From: JAKZRT01 sp047518005
GTDB taxonomy: Bacteria > Pseudomonadota > Alphaproteobacteria > Rhodobacterales > Rhodobacteraceae
DNA: 64,000 bases
Assembly (NCBI GenBank): GCA_047518005.1
Contig: JAKZRT010000065.1
Span: 1-64,000, forward strand
Direction: 5' to 3'
Within the stretch, counting starts at the first letter, position 1. The number at the start of each line of letters is the position of its first letter. The notes under the pieces are model-generated. The model saw only the letters and a program-made list of their open reading frames with translations. It was not told where the DNA came from and did not search any database. Both the position numbers and the translations under genes were made by a program. This document shows, piece after piece, positions 26,300-33,564 of the stretch.

Positions 26300-27054
26300 T
26301 CCGCCTGGCGCTGGTCTTCATCCTTTGCGCGCTGCCCGCCGGGGCTGGCGAAGAGGTCGTCGCCGGTCTCAGCCAAAGCCGCGTGTCGATCACCGCGAAT
26401 TTCGATGGTTCGGAAATTCTGATCTTTGGCGCGGTCAAACGCGAGGCCCCGCCGCCCGACGCGGGCCCCTTGCAGGTGATCATCGCGGTTGCCGGCCCGT
26501 CGGAACCGGTCATGGTGCGGCGCAAGGCAAAACGCGCCGGAATCTGGATCAACACCGATAGCGTCGAGGTTGACGCGGCCCCGTCGTTTTACGCCATCGC
26601 CACCACCGCGCCCTTTGTCGAAGTTCTCAAAGACATCGAAGACCTGCGCCACAAGGTGTCGATTCCGCGCGCGATCCGGTCGGTCGGCGCGCCGATGACG
26701 ATTGACGACGCGGACAGCTTTACCGAAGCGCTGATCCGCATCCGGCGCGAGGCGGGGCTCTATCAGGTGCTGGAAAATCAGGTCATCCTGACCGAAGAGA
26801 CCCTGTTTCGCGCCGCCGTCGCCCTGCCGGCCAATCTGACCGAGGGCGATTACAAGACCCGCATCCTGTTGACCCGCGACGGTCGGGTGATCGACGAGCA
26901 TGTCACCACGATCAACGTGCGCAAAGTCGGGCTCGAGCGCTGGATTTTCAACCTCGCCCACGAACAGCCGCTTTATTACGGCCTTTTGTCGTTGGCGATC
27001 GCCATTCTGGCCGGTTGGGGCGCGTCGACGATCTTTACCTACCTGCGCGGCTGA
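26296..27054 (+). CDS. TIGR02186 family membrane-anchored periplasmic protein
   Basis: 252 residues. A signal peptide (IRLALVFILCALPAGAG) is followed by a beta-rich domain beginning EEVVAGLSQSRVSITANFDG. A single C-terminal membrane span (YYGLLSLAIAILAGWGAS) precedes a short cytoplasmic tail. This matches the TIGR02186 set of uncharacterised alphaproteobacterial proteins. The ATGA overlap with the TSUP gene suggests an accessory or regulatory subunit of that exporter. Function unproven. Confidence 0.78.
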   Translation: MIRLALVFILCALPAGAGEEVVAGLSQSRVSITANFDGSEILIFGAVKREAPPPDAGPLQVIIAVAGPSEPVMVRRKAKRAGIWINTDSVEVDAAPSFYAIATTAPFVEVLKDIEDLRHKVSIPRAIRSVGAPMTIDDADSFTEALIRIRREAGLYQVLENQVILTEETLFRAAVALPANLTEGDYKTRILLTRDGRVIDEHVTTINVRKVGLERWIFNLAHEQPLYYGLLSLAIAILAGWGASTIFTYLRG

Positions 27055-27062
27055 GTCTGCTT

Positions 27063-28598
27063 TCAGTCCTGGAGCGCGGCGTCGGTCTCGAGGGTCAGCG
27101 CGGCAGCCGGGGCGACCAGATCGTCGGTGCCGAGCGCTGCGTCGGGGCGGCCAAGGCGATACCGGGTCACCCAATGCAGCCGGGTCTCGGCGCGGGTGAT
27201 CGCCACATAGGCCAGCCGTTTCCACAACGGCAGCCCGGCCTCGATTCGCCCGGACCGGGCCGCCGCATAGATATCGGGTGCGAAAAGCTGGACCTCGGGC
27301 CATTGCGAGCCCTGCGCCTTGTGGATGGTCACCGCCGCGCCGTGCAGGAACATAGCCCCCATGTTGGCGGCATAGGGGATGAACGGCTCTTCTTCGCCGG
27401 GGGCTTCGATCTTGATGATCGAGGCGGCCGAGATTTGCGGGTCTTGCGCTCCGAACACGAAAAGCCGCGAGAACCCCGGTTTGCGGCCCGGTCCCAGATA
27501 GACCACCTGGGCGCCCTTGATCAGCCCGCGCGCCTCGAGATCGATGCGTTTTCGCCGGTGTTTGAGCGGAAGCTCGACGCCGTCGCAGATCAGCGGCTCG
27601 CCGGGCAAGAGCGCATCCGGCGGCGCGCCATAAGCCGCGCGAAAGGCTGCGATCAGCCGCACCCGCGTGGCGTTGCGCCAGACCAGCACTGGGGATCGCG
27701 CCATCATCGTGGCCGAGACCCGGGGCGAGACCTGCACGCGATCATCTTCGCGCGCGAGCGCCTCGACCATATGTTCGAAATCGCCAAAGCCCAGGCCGGG
27801 GTCGCCCAGCGCATGGGCCAGATCGAGGATCGGGTTGTCGTCCTGTTGCCGGTGAATGCGCGCCAGTTCCAGGCGCGCGGGTGCGGGCAGTCGGTCGAAC
27901 ACCATCTCGCCCGACGCGCCCACGGGGGCCAGTTGCGCGGGGTCGCCGAACATGAGGAGCGTCGGAAATATCTCTTTCAGATCATCCAGTTGCGCCTGAT
28001 CGAGCATCGAGCCTTCGTCGACAAAGCCAATGTCCAGCGCCTCGTCTCGGCGCTTCCAGCCGGTGATGAAATCCGACCCCCTGAGCCCCGCCGCCGCCAG
28101 CGCACCAGGAACCGAGGCGTGGGTTTCGTAAAACGCCTTGGCGCGGTCGAGCGCGGCATCGCTCAGACCCTTTACCGTGGGCCGGTCGCCACGGCCGACC
28201 AGCCATTCGGCGATTTTTTCGTACTCCGGGTCGTAGACCGGCGTGTAGAGGATGCGGTGGATCGTGGTTGCGGGCACGCCGTGGCCGCGCAGCACGCTGG
28301 CGGCCTTGTTGGTGGGGGCCAGAATGGCCAGGCTGCGCCGGTCGCGCCGCCGGCGGCCCTCGTAGTCGGGCGCGATGATATCGACGCCTGCATTGCGCAG
28401 TGCCCGGTAGAGCTCGGCCAAAAGCACCGTCTTGCCCGACCCGGCCCGACCGACCACTGCCATCACCCGCTCGACGCCTTCGGCAGCAGGTGTTGTGGTG
28501 CCCTCATCGAGGTCCACACCCTGGGCGCGCAGCATCTCGGCCACGCGGTCGTGGGCTTCGGCCTGGTCTTCGGAAAACTGTAGCGGGGGCGCGGACAT
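27063..28598 (-). CDS. RecD/PIF1-like ATP-dependent DNA helicase
   Basis: 511 residues of superfamily 1. Walker A is VVGRAGSGKTVLLAEL, motif II is in IGFVDEGSMLDQAQL, and LMFGDPAQLAPVGASG is motif III. The C-terminal UvrD-like half has FLHGAAVTIHKAQGSQWPEV and KRLAYVAITRAETRLHWV, motifs V and VI. The layout matches the short RecD2-like or AAA_30 helicases common in Rhodobacterales. The ATG at 28598 was chosen because upstream in-frame residues look non-coding. It follows luxI by 40 bases on the same strand and may share its transcript. Confidence 0.88.
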   Translation of the reverse strand: MSAPPLQFSEDQAEAHDRVAEMLRAQGVDLDEGTTTPAAEGVERVMAVVGRAGSGKTVLLAELYRALRNAGVDIIAPDYEGRRRRDRRSLAILAPTNKAASVLRGHGVPATTIHRILYTPVYDPEYEKIAEWLVGRGDRPTVKGLSDAALDRAKAFYETHASVPGALAAAGLRGSDFITGWKRRDEALDIGFVDEGSMLDQAQLDDLKEIFPTLLMFGDPAQLAPVGASGEMVFDRLPAPARLELARIHRQQDDNPILDLAHALGDPGLGFGDFEHMVEALAREDDRVQVSPRVSATMMARSPVLVWRNATRVRLIAAFRAAYGAPPDALLPGEPLICDGVELPLKHRRKRIDLEARGLIKGAQVVYLGPGRKPGFSRLFVFGAQDPQISAASIIKIEAPGEEEPFIPYAANMGAMFLHGAAVTIHKAQGSQWPEVQLFAPDIYAAARSGRIEAGLPLWKRLAYVAITRAETRLHWVTRYRLGRPDAALGTDDLVAPAAALTLETDAALQD

Positions 28599-28638
28599 GG
28601 CCCGCACCCTAGAAGCAAACCAGGCGAATGCGAAGCGC

Positions 28639-29286
28639 TCAGGCGGCGCGGTTTGCCGCGGCAATCTCGGGGCGCGGCAGATAGCCGAAGGACCGGGCGA
28701 ACCAGGCCTCGGAAAGATCCGATGACACGCGCGCGCCGCGCCGCAACATCAGGCGTGAGTGATCGGAATAGGGCCAGAGGCCAAGCGAGATCTTGGTCCG
28801 CCCCTGTCCGGCGCTGCCCAGCACCTCGGGCGGGATTCCGGCCTTGCGGTAGATGCGCACCATTCGTGCATCAAAAATTCCCAGGATAAAGTCCAGCGCG
28901 AAAGCCCGCATCAGTTCGGCGGCCCCCAGCATCACCGCAGCGGCGATCCGGCTGTCAGCCGCCGGGGCCAGACAAAAGCGTGTCGATTCCCAGATGAACG
29001 GGCTTTGGATATCGCCATTGCCTTGCAGATTGGCGAAATGATCGCGGGCCATGGTCGGGCCGGTCGTGGGCAGGAAACGCATCGACCCGCCGTGGGTTCC
29101 GTTGGCGCACTGCCAGATCACGTAAAGCGGGTTCATTTCGTCGTATTCGTCGCGCTCGAATCCGTCTGTATCAACCGACACATCCCATCCTAAGCGATCA
29201 CAAAACTGCGCCGCCCGGTCGCGAAACATTGTCGTTTTCAATCGGGGATATTTGTCCAGGTCGCCACCATACACATAGCGCAACAT
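28639..29286 (-). CDS. acyl-homoserine-lactone synthase, LuxI family
   Basis: 215 residues. All the residues that define the family can be seen: Arg 24, Phe 28, Trp 34, Asp 46, Asp 49, Arg 70, Glu 100 and Arg 103 (FRDRAAQFCDRLGWD, ERDEYDEMNP, SMRFLP, WESTRFCL). The enzyme joins an acyl chain from acyl-ACP to S-adenosylmethionine to make an AHL signal. Chain length cannot be read. It lies 92 bases downstream of luxR, with a 27-base imperfect palindrome in the gap. Confidence 0.94.
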   Translation of the reverse strand: MLRYVYGGDLDKYPRLKTTMFRDRAAQFCDRLGWDVSVDTDGFERDEYDEMNPLYVIWQCANGTHGGSMRFLPTTGPTMARDHFANLQGNGDIQSPFIWESTRFCLAPAADSRIAAAVMLGAAELMRAFALDFILGIFDARMVRIYRKAGIPPEVLGSAGQGRTKISLGLWPYSDHSRLMLRRGARVSSDLSEAWFARSFGYLPRPEIAAANRAA

Positions 29287-29300
29287 ATCGCATTCCTTCT

Positions 29301-29327
29301 GCTAACCTTCGGGTCCGGAAAGCTAGC
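29301..29327 (-). promoter_or_regulatory. candidate lux-type box before luxI
   Basis: GCTAACCTT (29301-29309) and AAAGCTAGC (29319-29327) are inverted copies matching at seven of nine positions, centred 28 bases upstream of the luxI start. Its place suggests LuxR or another dimeric regulator. The sequence is not a textbook lux box. Confidence 0.4.
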
Positions 29328-29378
29328 GTTGGAATGTTAATTCTGGCTGAGACGACCGTTCGCCGGGTTTACAGGTCG

Positions 29379-30200
29379 TTACCCGTTCGCACTGACGGAA
29401 GCTATGTTCGTGGCGGTGGCATTGGTGCCTTTGTTTGGAACAGTGCCCTTGCTTGTCCAGCCGCCGTGCGCAGCCCGCGAGCTGCCGCCAACCACGATCA
29501 ACCCGTTCGTCAGCGCCTTCGTTACGGCATGGATCGTGTTCATCGCCCCAACTTTGAACCGCGCACTTTCGATATAGGCGCGCAGTGTATGTTCCGAGAT
29601 GTCCAGCATCTCGGCCACCTGACTGCGCGCATAGCCCATTGCCAAAAACGTCAGTGCATCGGTTTCGCGGGGGCTGAGTTGTTTGATCGGTTCGGGCACG
29701 CGGTCGCGTTCGAGCTCGAGTCCCTTCTGGTTGAAATAATGGGCGACCAGGATCAGATCGCGCTGGTTGTCCTGAGTAAATTCGGCCCAGGTTGTGTCAT
29801 CGCAGCTGTGCGAAACGGTAAACAGCGCAAACTGTCCGTTGGGGCCGCGGATCGGGATGGAATAGCCCTGATTTCCGACCCCGTGATCCAGCGCGTCTTT
29901 CCTGAAGGCCCGCGCCGCGCGCGAGCGCCAGTCAAGGCGCTTCCAGTCGACCGGGTGGAAGCGTTGGAAACAGCCCTGAATGACCGGATCGATCCGCAGA
30001 TAATCGCGGTCGACATAGCGCTGCATCCAGATGGGGTCGTAGGTACTGCCGCCGTATTGTTCGCCGTCACCCGAGACCCAATGGTACGTTACATGCGCGA
30101 TGCCAAGTTTGTCGCGAAGACCGGTGACCTGTTGCTGGATGTCGTCAAGCGTTTTTGCGGCTTGCAAATCCTCTATGAATTGTTCCACCCTGAGCGGCAT
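29379..30200 (-). CDS. LuxR-family quorum-sensing regulator
   Basis: 273 residues from ATG 30200. An autoinducer-binding domain fills residues 10-165 (HVTYHWVSGD, then DPIWMQRYVDRDYLRIDPVI and the DWKRLDWRSRAARAF block). A GerE-type HTH follows: LSPRETDALTFLAMGYARSQ, then EHTLRAYIESARFKVGAMN. About 30 residues of Ser/Thr/Gly-rich tail come after the HTH. The start has only a weak ribosome site and lies 56 bases inside the preceding 71-aa ORF, so its translation probably depends on that ORF. An alternative start is ATG 30272. Confidence 0.9.
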   Translation of the reverse strand: MPLRVEQFIEDLQAAKTLDDIQQQVTGLRDKLGIAHVTYHWVSGDGEQYGGSTYDPIWMQRYVDRDYLRIDPVIQGCFQRFHPVDWKRLDWRSRAARAFRKDALDHGVGNQGYSIPIRGPNGQFALFTVSHSCDDTTWAEFTQDNQRDLILVAHYFNQKGLELERDRVPEPIKQLSPRETDALTFLAMGYARSQVAEMLDISEHTLRAYIESARFKVGAMNTIHAVTKALTNGLIVVGGSSRAAHGGWTSKGTVPNKGTNATATNIASVSANG

Positions 30201-30360
30201 CGGCTTGCAGCGCGTTTCGCGCCCCCCCTTCTTTCGAAGCGATCTCGGTTGCCGCGACCAGCGTCGTGTCATCCAATTGCTCGGCCAGCAAAAGCAGTTC
30301 GTTGCGCAAAGCGAATGACTTCAGGTCCGCGAGGACATCGAGAATCCAGTTATTTGACAT
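30145..30360 (-). CDS. 71-aa protein overlapping the luxR start
   Basis: Starts at ATG 30360 behind AGAGG and encodes an acidic helical segment (NWILDVLADLKSFALRNELL and LAEQLDDTTLVAATEIASKE), then a less ordered tail. Its last 56 bases overlap luxR in another frame. The ribosome site is better than that of luxR. I believe similar short proteins precede luxR in some roseobacters, but that is from memory and needs checking. It may be a quorum-sensing modulator or a leader peptide for translational coupling. Confidence 0.68.
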   Translation of the reverse strand: MSNNWILDVLADLKSFALRNELLLLAEQLDDTTLVAATEIASKEGGARNALQADAAQGGTIHRGFASRKNA

Positions 30361-30381
30361 ATACAGCCTCTGACGCGGGGG

Positions 30382-30397
30382 TTAACAAAACGTTAAC
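30382..30397 (-). promoter_or_regulatory. CtrA box ahead of the luxR unit
   Basis: TTAA-CAAAACG-TTAAC is a perfect match to the CtrA consensus TTAA-N7-TTAA, and the wider GTTAAC...GTTAAC is symmetric. It ends 22 bases before the start codon at 30360. A minus-strand TATATT at 30402-30407 could be a -10, placing the box on the transcription start, which would fit repression. Confidence 0.7.
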
Positions 30398-30457
30398 TAC
30401 TAATATACCATGAGCCGGACCTTTACGGTATTCGCAGATTTCAACCCCCCATAAATG

Positions 30458-30479
30458 GCGGTACGGCGGATTTTACCGC
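30458..30479. repeat. 6-bp inverted repeat in the luxR upstream region
   Basis: GCGGTA (30458-30463) and TACCGC (30474-30479) are perfect inverted arms with a 10-base spacer. The 22-base span and position about 110 bases before the 71-aa ORF make it a possible operator. Confidence 0.35.
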
Positions 30480-30541
30480 ATTGAAACTCAACAGACTTGA
30501 ATAAAGATTAACAAAATAGAGCCACCTTTGGTTGTGGCCCT

Positions 30542-30557
30542 GGTTGTAATTTCAACC
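30542..30557. repeat. GGTTG-N6-CAACC inverted repeat after ccr
   Basis: GGTTG (30542-30546) and CAACC (30553-30557) flank TAATTT, 36 bases past the ccr stop on the minus strand. It may be a weak ccr terminator or an operator. Its AT core resembles the 18-bp palindrome at 4239 and 44157. Confidence 0.3.
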
Positions 30558-30592
30558 TGATAATTACTGGTGATTCTTGTCCAAAGTGGGGC

Positions 30593-31882
30593 TCACAGCC
30601 CGCTTGCCTCGATGGTGTCTTCAAAGGTGCGCAGCCCGGTCTTGGGGGCCTGAACCATCACCGCCATATTTCCGGGCTTGTGTTCGTTGCGCCGCATCTT
30701 GGTATGCGCCGCCGGAATTTCCGCCCAGGGAAAAACCTCGGACAGGCAGGGGTCAAGCCGGCGTTCAAGCATCAGCTGGTTGGCCGCGCTCGCCTGCCTA
30801 AGGTTTGCGAAATGGCTGCCTTGCAGGCGCTTCTGGTGCATCCACAGATAGCGCACATCGAAGGTCAGGTTATACCCGGTGGTGCCCGCACAGATCACCA
30901 CCATGCCGCCGCGCTTGACCACGAAGGTCGACACCGGGAACGTCGCTTCGCCGGGGTGTTCGAACACCATATCGACGTTCACGCCCTTGCCGGTGATGTC
31001 CCAGATCGCCTTGCCGAACTTGCGCGCCTCTTTGAACCAGGTCGCGTATTCGGGCGTGTTGACGGTCGGCATCTGGCCCCAGCAGTTGAAATCCAACCGG
31101 TTGATCACGCCCTTGGCCCCCAGACCCATGACAAAATCGCGCTTGTCCTCGTTCGAGATCACGCCGATGGCATTGGCACCCGCCGTGTTCACCAGTTGGA
31201 TCGCATAGGACCCAAGGCCACCCGAGGCCCCCCAGACCAGAATGTTCTGGCCCGGCTTCAGTTCGTGCGGATGGTGCCCGAAAAGCATCCGGTAGGCGGT
31301 GGCCAGCGTCAGGGTATAGCAGGCACTTTCCTCCCAGGTCAGGTGGCGGGGCCGGTGCATCAGTTGTTGGGCCTGCACACAGGTGAACTGGGCAAACGAC
31401 CCGTCCGGGGTCTCGTAGCCCCAGATGCGCTGCGACTCGGAAAACATCGGATCGCCGCCATTGCAATGCTCGTCGTCGCCGTCGTCCTGGTTGCAGTGAA
31501 CGACCACTTCGTCGCCCAGCTTCCAGCGTTTCACTTTGTCGCCGACGGCCCAGACGATACCCGAGGCATCGGACCCGGCGATGTGATAGTCGGCCTTGTG
31601 GATGTCAAACGGGCTGATCGGAATGCCGAGACCGGCCCAGACGCCGTTGTAATTGACACCGGCGGCCATCACCATGACCAGAACCTCGTGACTGTCGGGG
31701 CGCGGTGTGTCCACAACCTCGACCTGAAAGGCCTGATCGGGCTCGCCGTGGCGTTCGCGCCGGATCGCCCAAGCGTACATCTGACGCGGTACAAAGCCCA
31801 TAGGCGGAAGTTCCGCGACCTCGTAGAGGTCCTTTTCCTCGGCCGAATAGGTAGCCGCCGGGGTGTCATGATCCAAGGCCAT
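30593..31882 (-). CDS. ccr: crotonyl-CoA carboxylase/reductase
   Basis: 429 residues of the zinc-free medium-chain dehydrogenase type that reduces and carboxylates crotonyl-CoA to ethylmalonyl-CoA with NADPH and CO2. VNYNGVWAGLG carries the CO2-pocket asparagine, HLTWEESACYTL the neighbouring glutamate region, and GSHFANLRQA the histidine of the pocket. The Rossmann motif is LVWGASGGLGSYAIQL. It is the hallmark enzyme of the ethylmalonyl-CoA pathway for growth on C2 units. ecm, the next committed enzyme, lies 1.7 kb away. Confidence 0.96.
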   Translation of the reverse strand: MALDHDTPAATYSAEEKDLYEVAELPPMGFVPRQMYAWAIRRERHGEPDQAFQVEVVDTPRPDSHEVLVMVMAAGVNYNGVWAGLGIPISPFDIHKADYHIAGSDASGIVWAVGDKVKRWKLGDEVVVHCNQDDGDDEHCNGGDPMFSESQRIWGYETPDGSFAQFTCVQAQQLMHRPRHLTWEESACYTLTLATAYRMLFGHHPHELKPGQNILVWGASGGLGSYAIQLVNTAGANAIGVISNEDKRDFVMGLGAKGVINRLDFNCWGQMPTVNTPEYATWFKEARKFGKAIWDITGKGVNVDMVFEHPGEATFPVSTFVVKRGGMVVICAGTTGYNLTFDVRYLWMHQKRLQGSHFANLRQASAANQLMLERRLDPCLSEVFPWAEIPAAHTKMRRNEHKPGNMAVMVQAPKTGLRTFEDTIEASGL

Positions 31883-31991
31883 GGCCCTTGCTCCTCACAG
31901 TTTTCGCCGCACTGCAGAATCGGCGCTGCGTCACAGCATTGTTTAGGATTCAGCGCGCAATATTGCAACCAAATTCAGCGCGATTTTGTAA

Positions 31992-33386
31992 CTATATGTC
32001 GCTAACAGATTTATGGTCAGCATCCATTTCGGCCTTTTCCGGAACCAGATGCGCGATCGACCGGGCATAATAGGCCAGCACATTTTCCTGCCCCTCAAGC
32101 GGGCGGATCAGATCTTGATCGCGGGTTAGTACACGGCGCAGAACCAGGCCTTGAACGGCCTCTTCCAGCGCCGGCTCGAGCCCACCATCCGGTAGATAAA
32201 CGCGGGCCGAGTTTAGCTTATCCAACAGCGTCCTGACATCTTCCAGCAGCGCCGCCTGGGTGATGCCGTCCGGCGCGTTCGCCATCGCGGTCGCGATGAG
32301 GGGCACCGGCAGAACCGGCATCTCGGCATTGATCCGCGCCATCAGTTCGCTGGCAACGGCAACCGTCAGATCGCCCTTTGACGCGGCGCGCGCCTCGCTC
32401 AGCCGGTACGGTGCGCCAAACACCGCCGCCGCGGTTCCGAACCGGTAGTCGCGGTTGGCAAAACGCCGCCGGTAATACCGCCACATGTAACCTGCCGCCG
32501 CGCGCAATCCGACCCGAAACCGGCGGTCGCCCTTGGCAGATGCCCGCAGCAACAAACGGTCCTCGAGCACCCGGTCATAATTCAGCGACACGGGAACGAA
32601 GATCACTTCGCGCGTGTCATTGCCGTCGATCATGTAATGCAGAATGCCAAGTTTCGGCGGCCCCAATGCCCCGTTCAGGCTGAGACCGCCCTCGGGAAAC
32701 ACCGCCTGGGTCAGCCCTTCGGCGGTTGCCATCTTGACGTAACGCGCCAAGACACGGCGATACAGGTCATTGCGCGACCGCCGCCGGATGAAATACCCCC
32801 CCAGCGACCGGATCAGACCACTCAGCGGCCAGACCCGCGCCCATTCACCGACCGCATAGCTCAGCGCCGCATTGCGCGCCGCCAGATAGGTGACCAGCAC
32901 ATAATCCATGTTGGACCGGTGATTCATCACAAAGACCACCGCCGCACCCTCGGGCACCGCCTGGGCTGCTTCGTCGAAATGTATCATGCGCACCCGAAAC
33001 AGCGACCGGCTGATAAATCGGGCCAGACGCGCTGCGATCCCGAAATAAAGCGTCGCCGAAAACCGTGGCACGATCTCGCGGGCGTAATCGCGCGCCTCTT
33101 CCAGCGCCACCGGTTCGGGCACCCCGGTCGCAGCCGCATGCGCGGCGACGGCCTTGAGAACCTCGACATCATAGGTCAGCCGCTGAATGGTGTCGAACCG
33201 GCGCGCCAGCTTGAACGGCTCGATCGGGCGCCGCAGGCGCTCGTTGAGCTTGGCCACCACCCGTTCGGCCCGCTTTCGGAAAAACCAGCGCACCGAGGGA
33301 AACAGGAAATGCGACGCAAAGGTCACCGCCGCAAAGGCCAGGATCAACAGCAACAGCCAAAGCGGCATTTCGACCACACGCGTCAT
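31992..33386 (-). CDS. glycerol-3-phosphate acyltransferase, PlsB-like
   Basis: 464 residues. One N-terminal membrane span (PLWLLLLILAFAAVTFASHF) leads into an acyltransferase domain with NHRSNMDYVL (155-164, the NHx4D catalytic block) and VFPEGGLSLNG (the glycerol-phosphate-binding block). It should make 1-acylglycerol-3-phosphate or phosphatidate at the inner membrane. It is shorter than E. coli PlsB but matches the form common in Rhodobacterales. It sits between ccr and ecm but has no clear metabolic link to them. The start was chosen at the first ATG before the membrane span. Confidence 0.83.
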   Translation of the reverse strand: MTRVVEMPLWLLLLILAFAAVTFASHFLFPSVRWFFRKRAERVVAKLNERLRRPIEPFKLARRFDTIQRLTYDVEVLKAVAAHAAATGVPEPVALEEARDYAREIVPRFSATLYFGIAARLARFISRSLFRVRMIHFDEAAQAVPEGAAVVFVMNHRSNMDYVLVTYLAARNAALSYAVGEWARVWPLSGLIRSLGGYFIRRRSRNDLYRRVLARYVKMATAEGLTQAVFPEGGLSLNGALGPPKLGILHYMIDGNDTREVIFVPVSLNYDRVLEDRLLLRASAKGDRRFRVGLRAAAGYMWRYYRRRFANRDYRFGTAAAVFGAPYRLSEARAASKGDLTVAVASELMARINAEMPVLPVPLIATAMANAPDGITQAALLEDVRTLLDKLNSARVYLPDGGLEPALEEAVQGLVLRRVLTRDQDLIRPLEGQENVLAYYARSIAHLVPEKAEMDADHKSVSDI

Positions 33387-33564
33387 GGACGAGACCTTAG
33401 ACCAAGCCGGTACGCAACCCAATGCCCCTTTCTCTTGGCCGAAATACGCCCGCGGCAGGCGCTCGATATGAATGCGCCCACGCACGATAATTATCCATGC
33501 GCTTGCGAATACGTAATAATATGACTTATGCTGCGCTGCAGCAGATACTCGGAGATTCGCGCCT

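Noticed and set aside
27015..28583. 522-codon plus-strand frame opposite the helicase
   Set aside because: The helicase motifs on the minus strand are complete. The plus-strand frame shows no domain.
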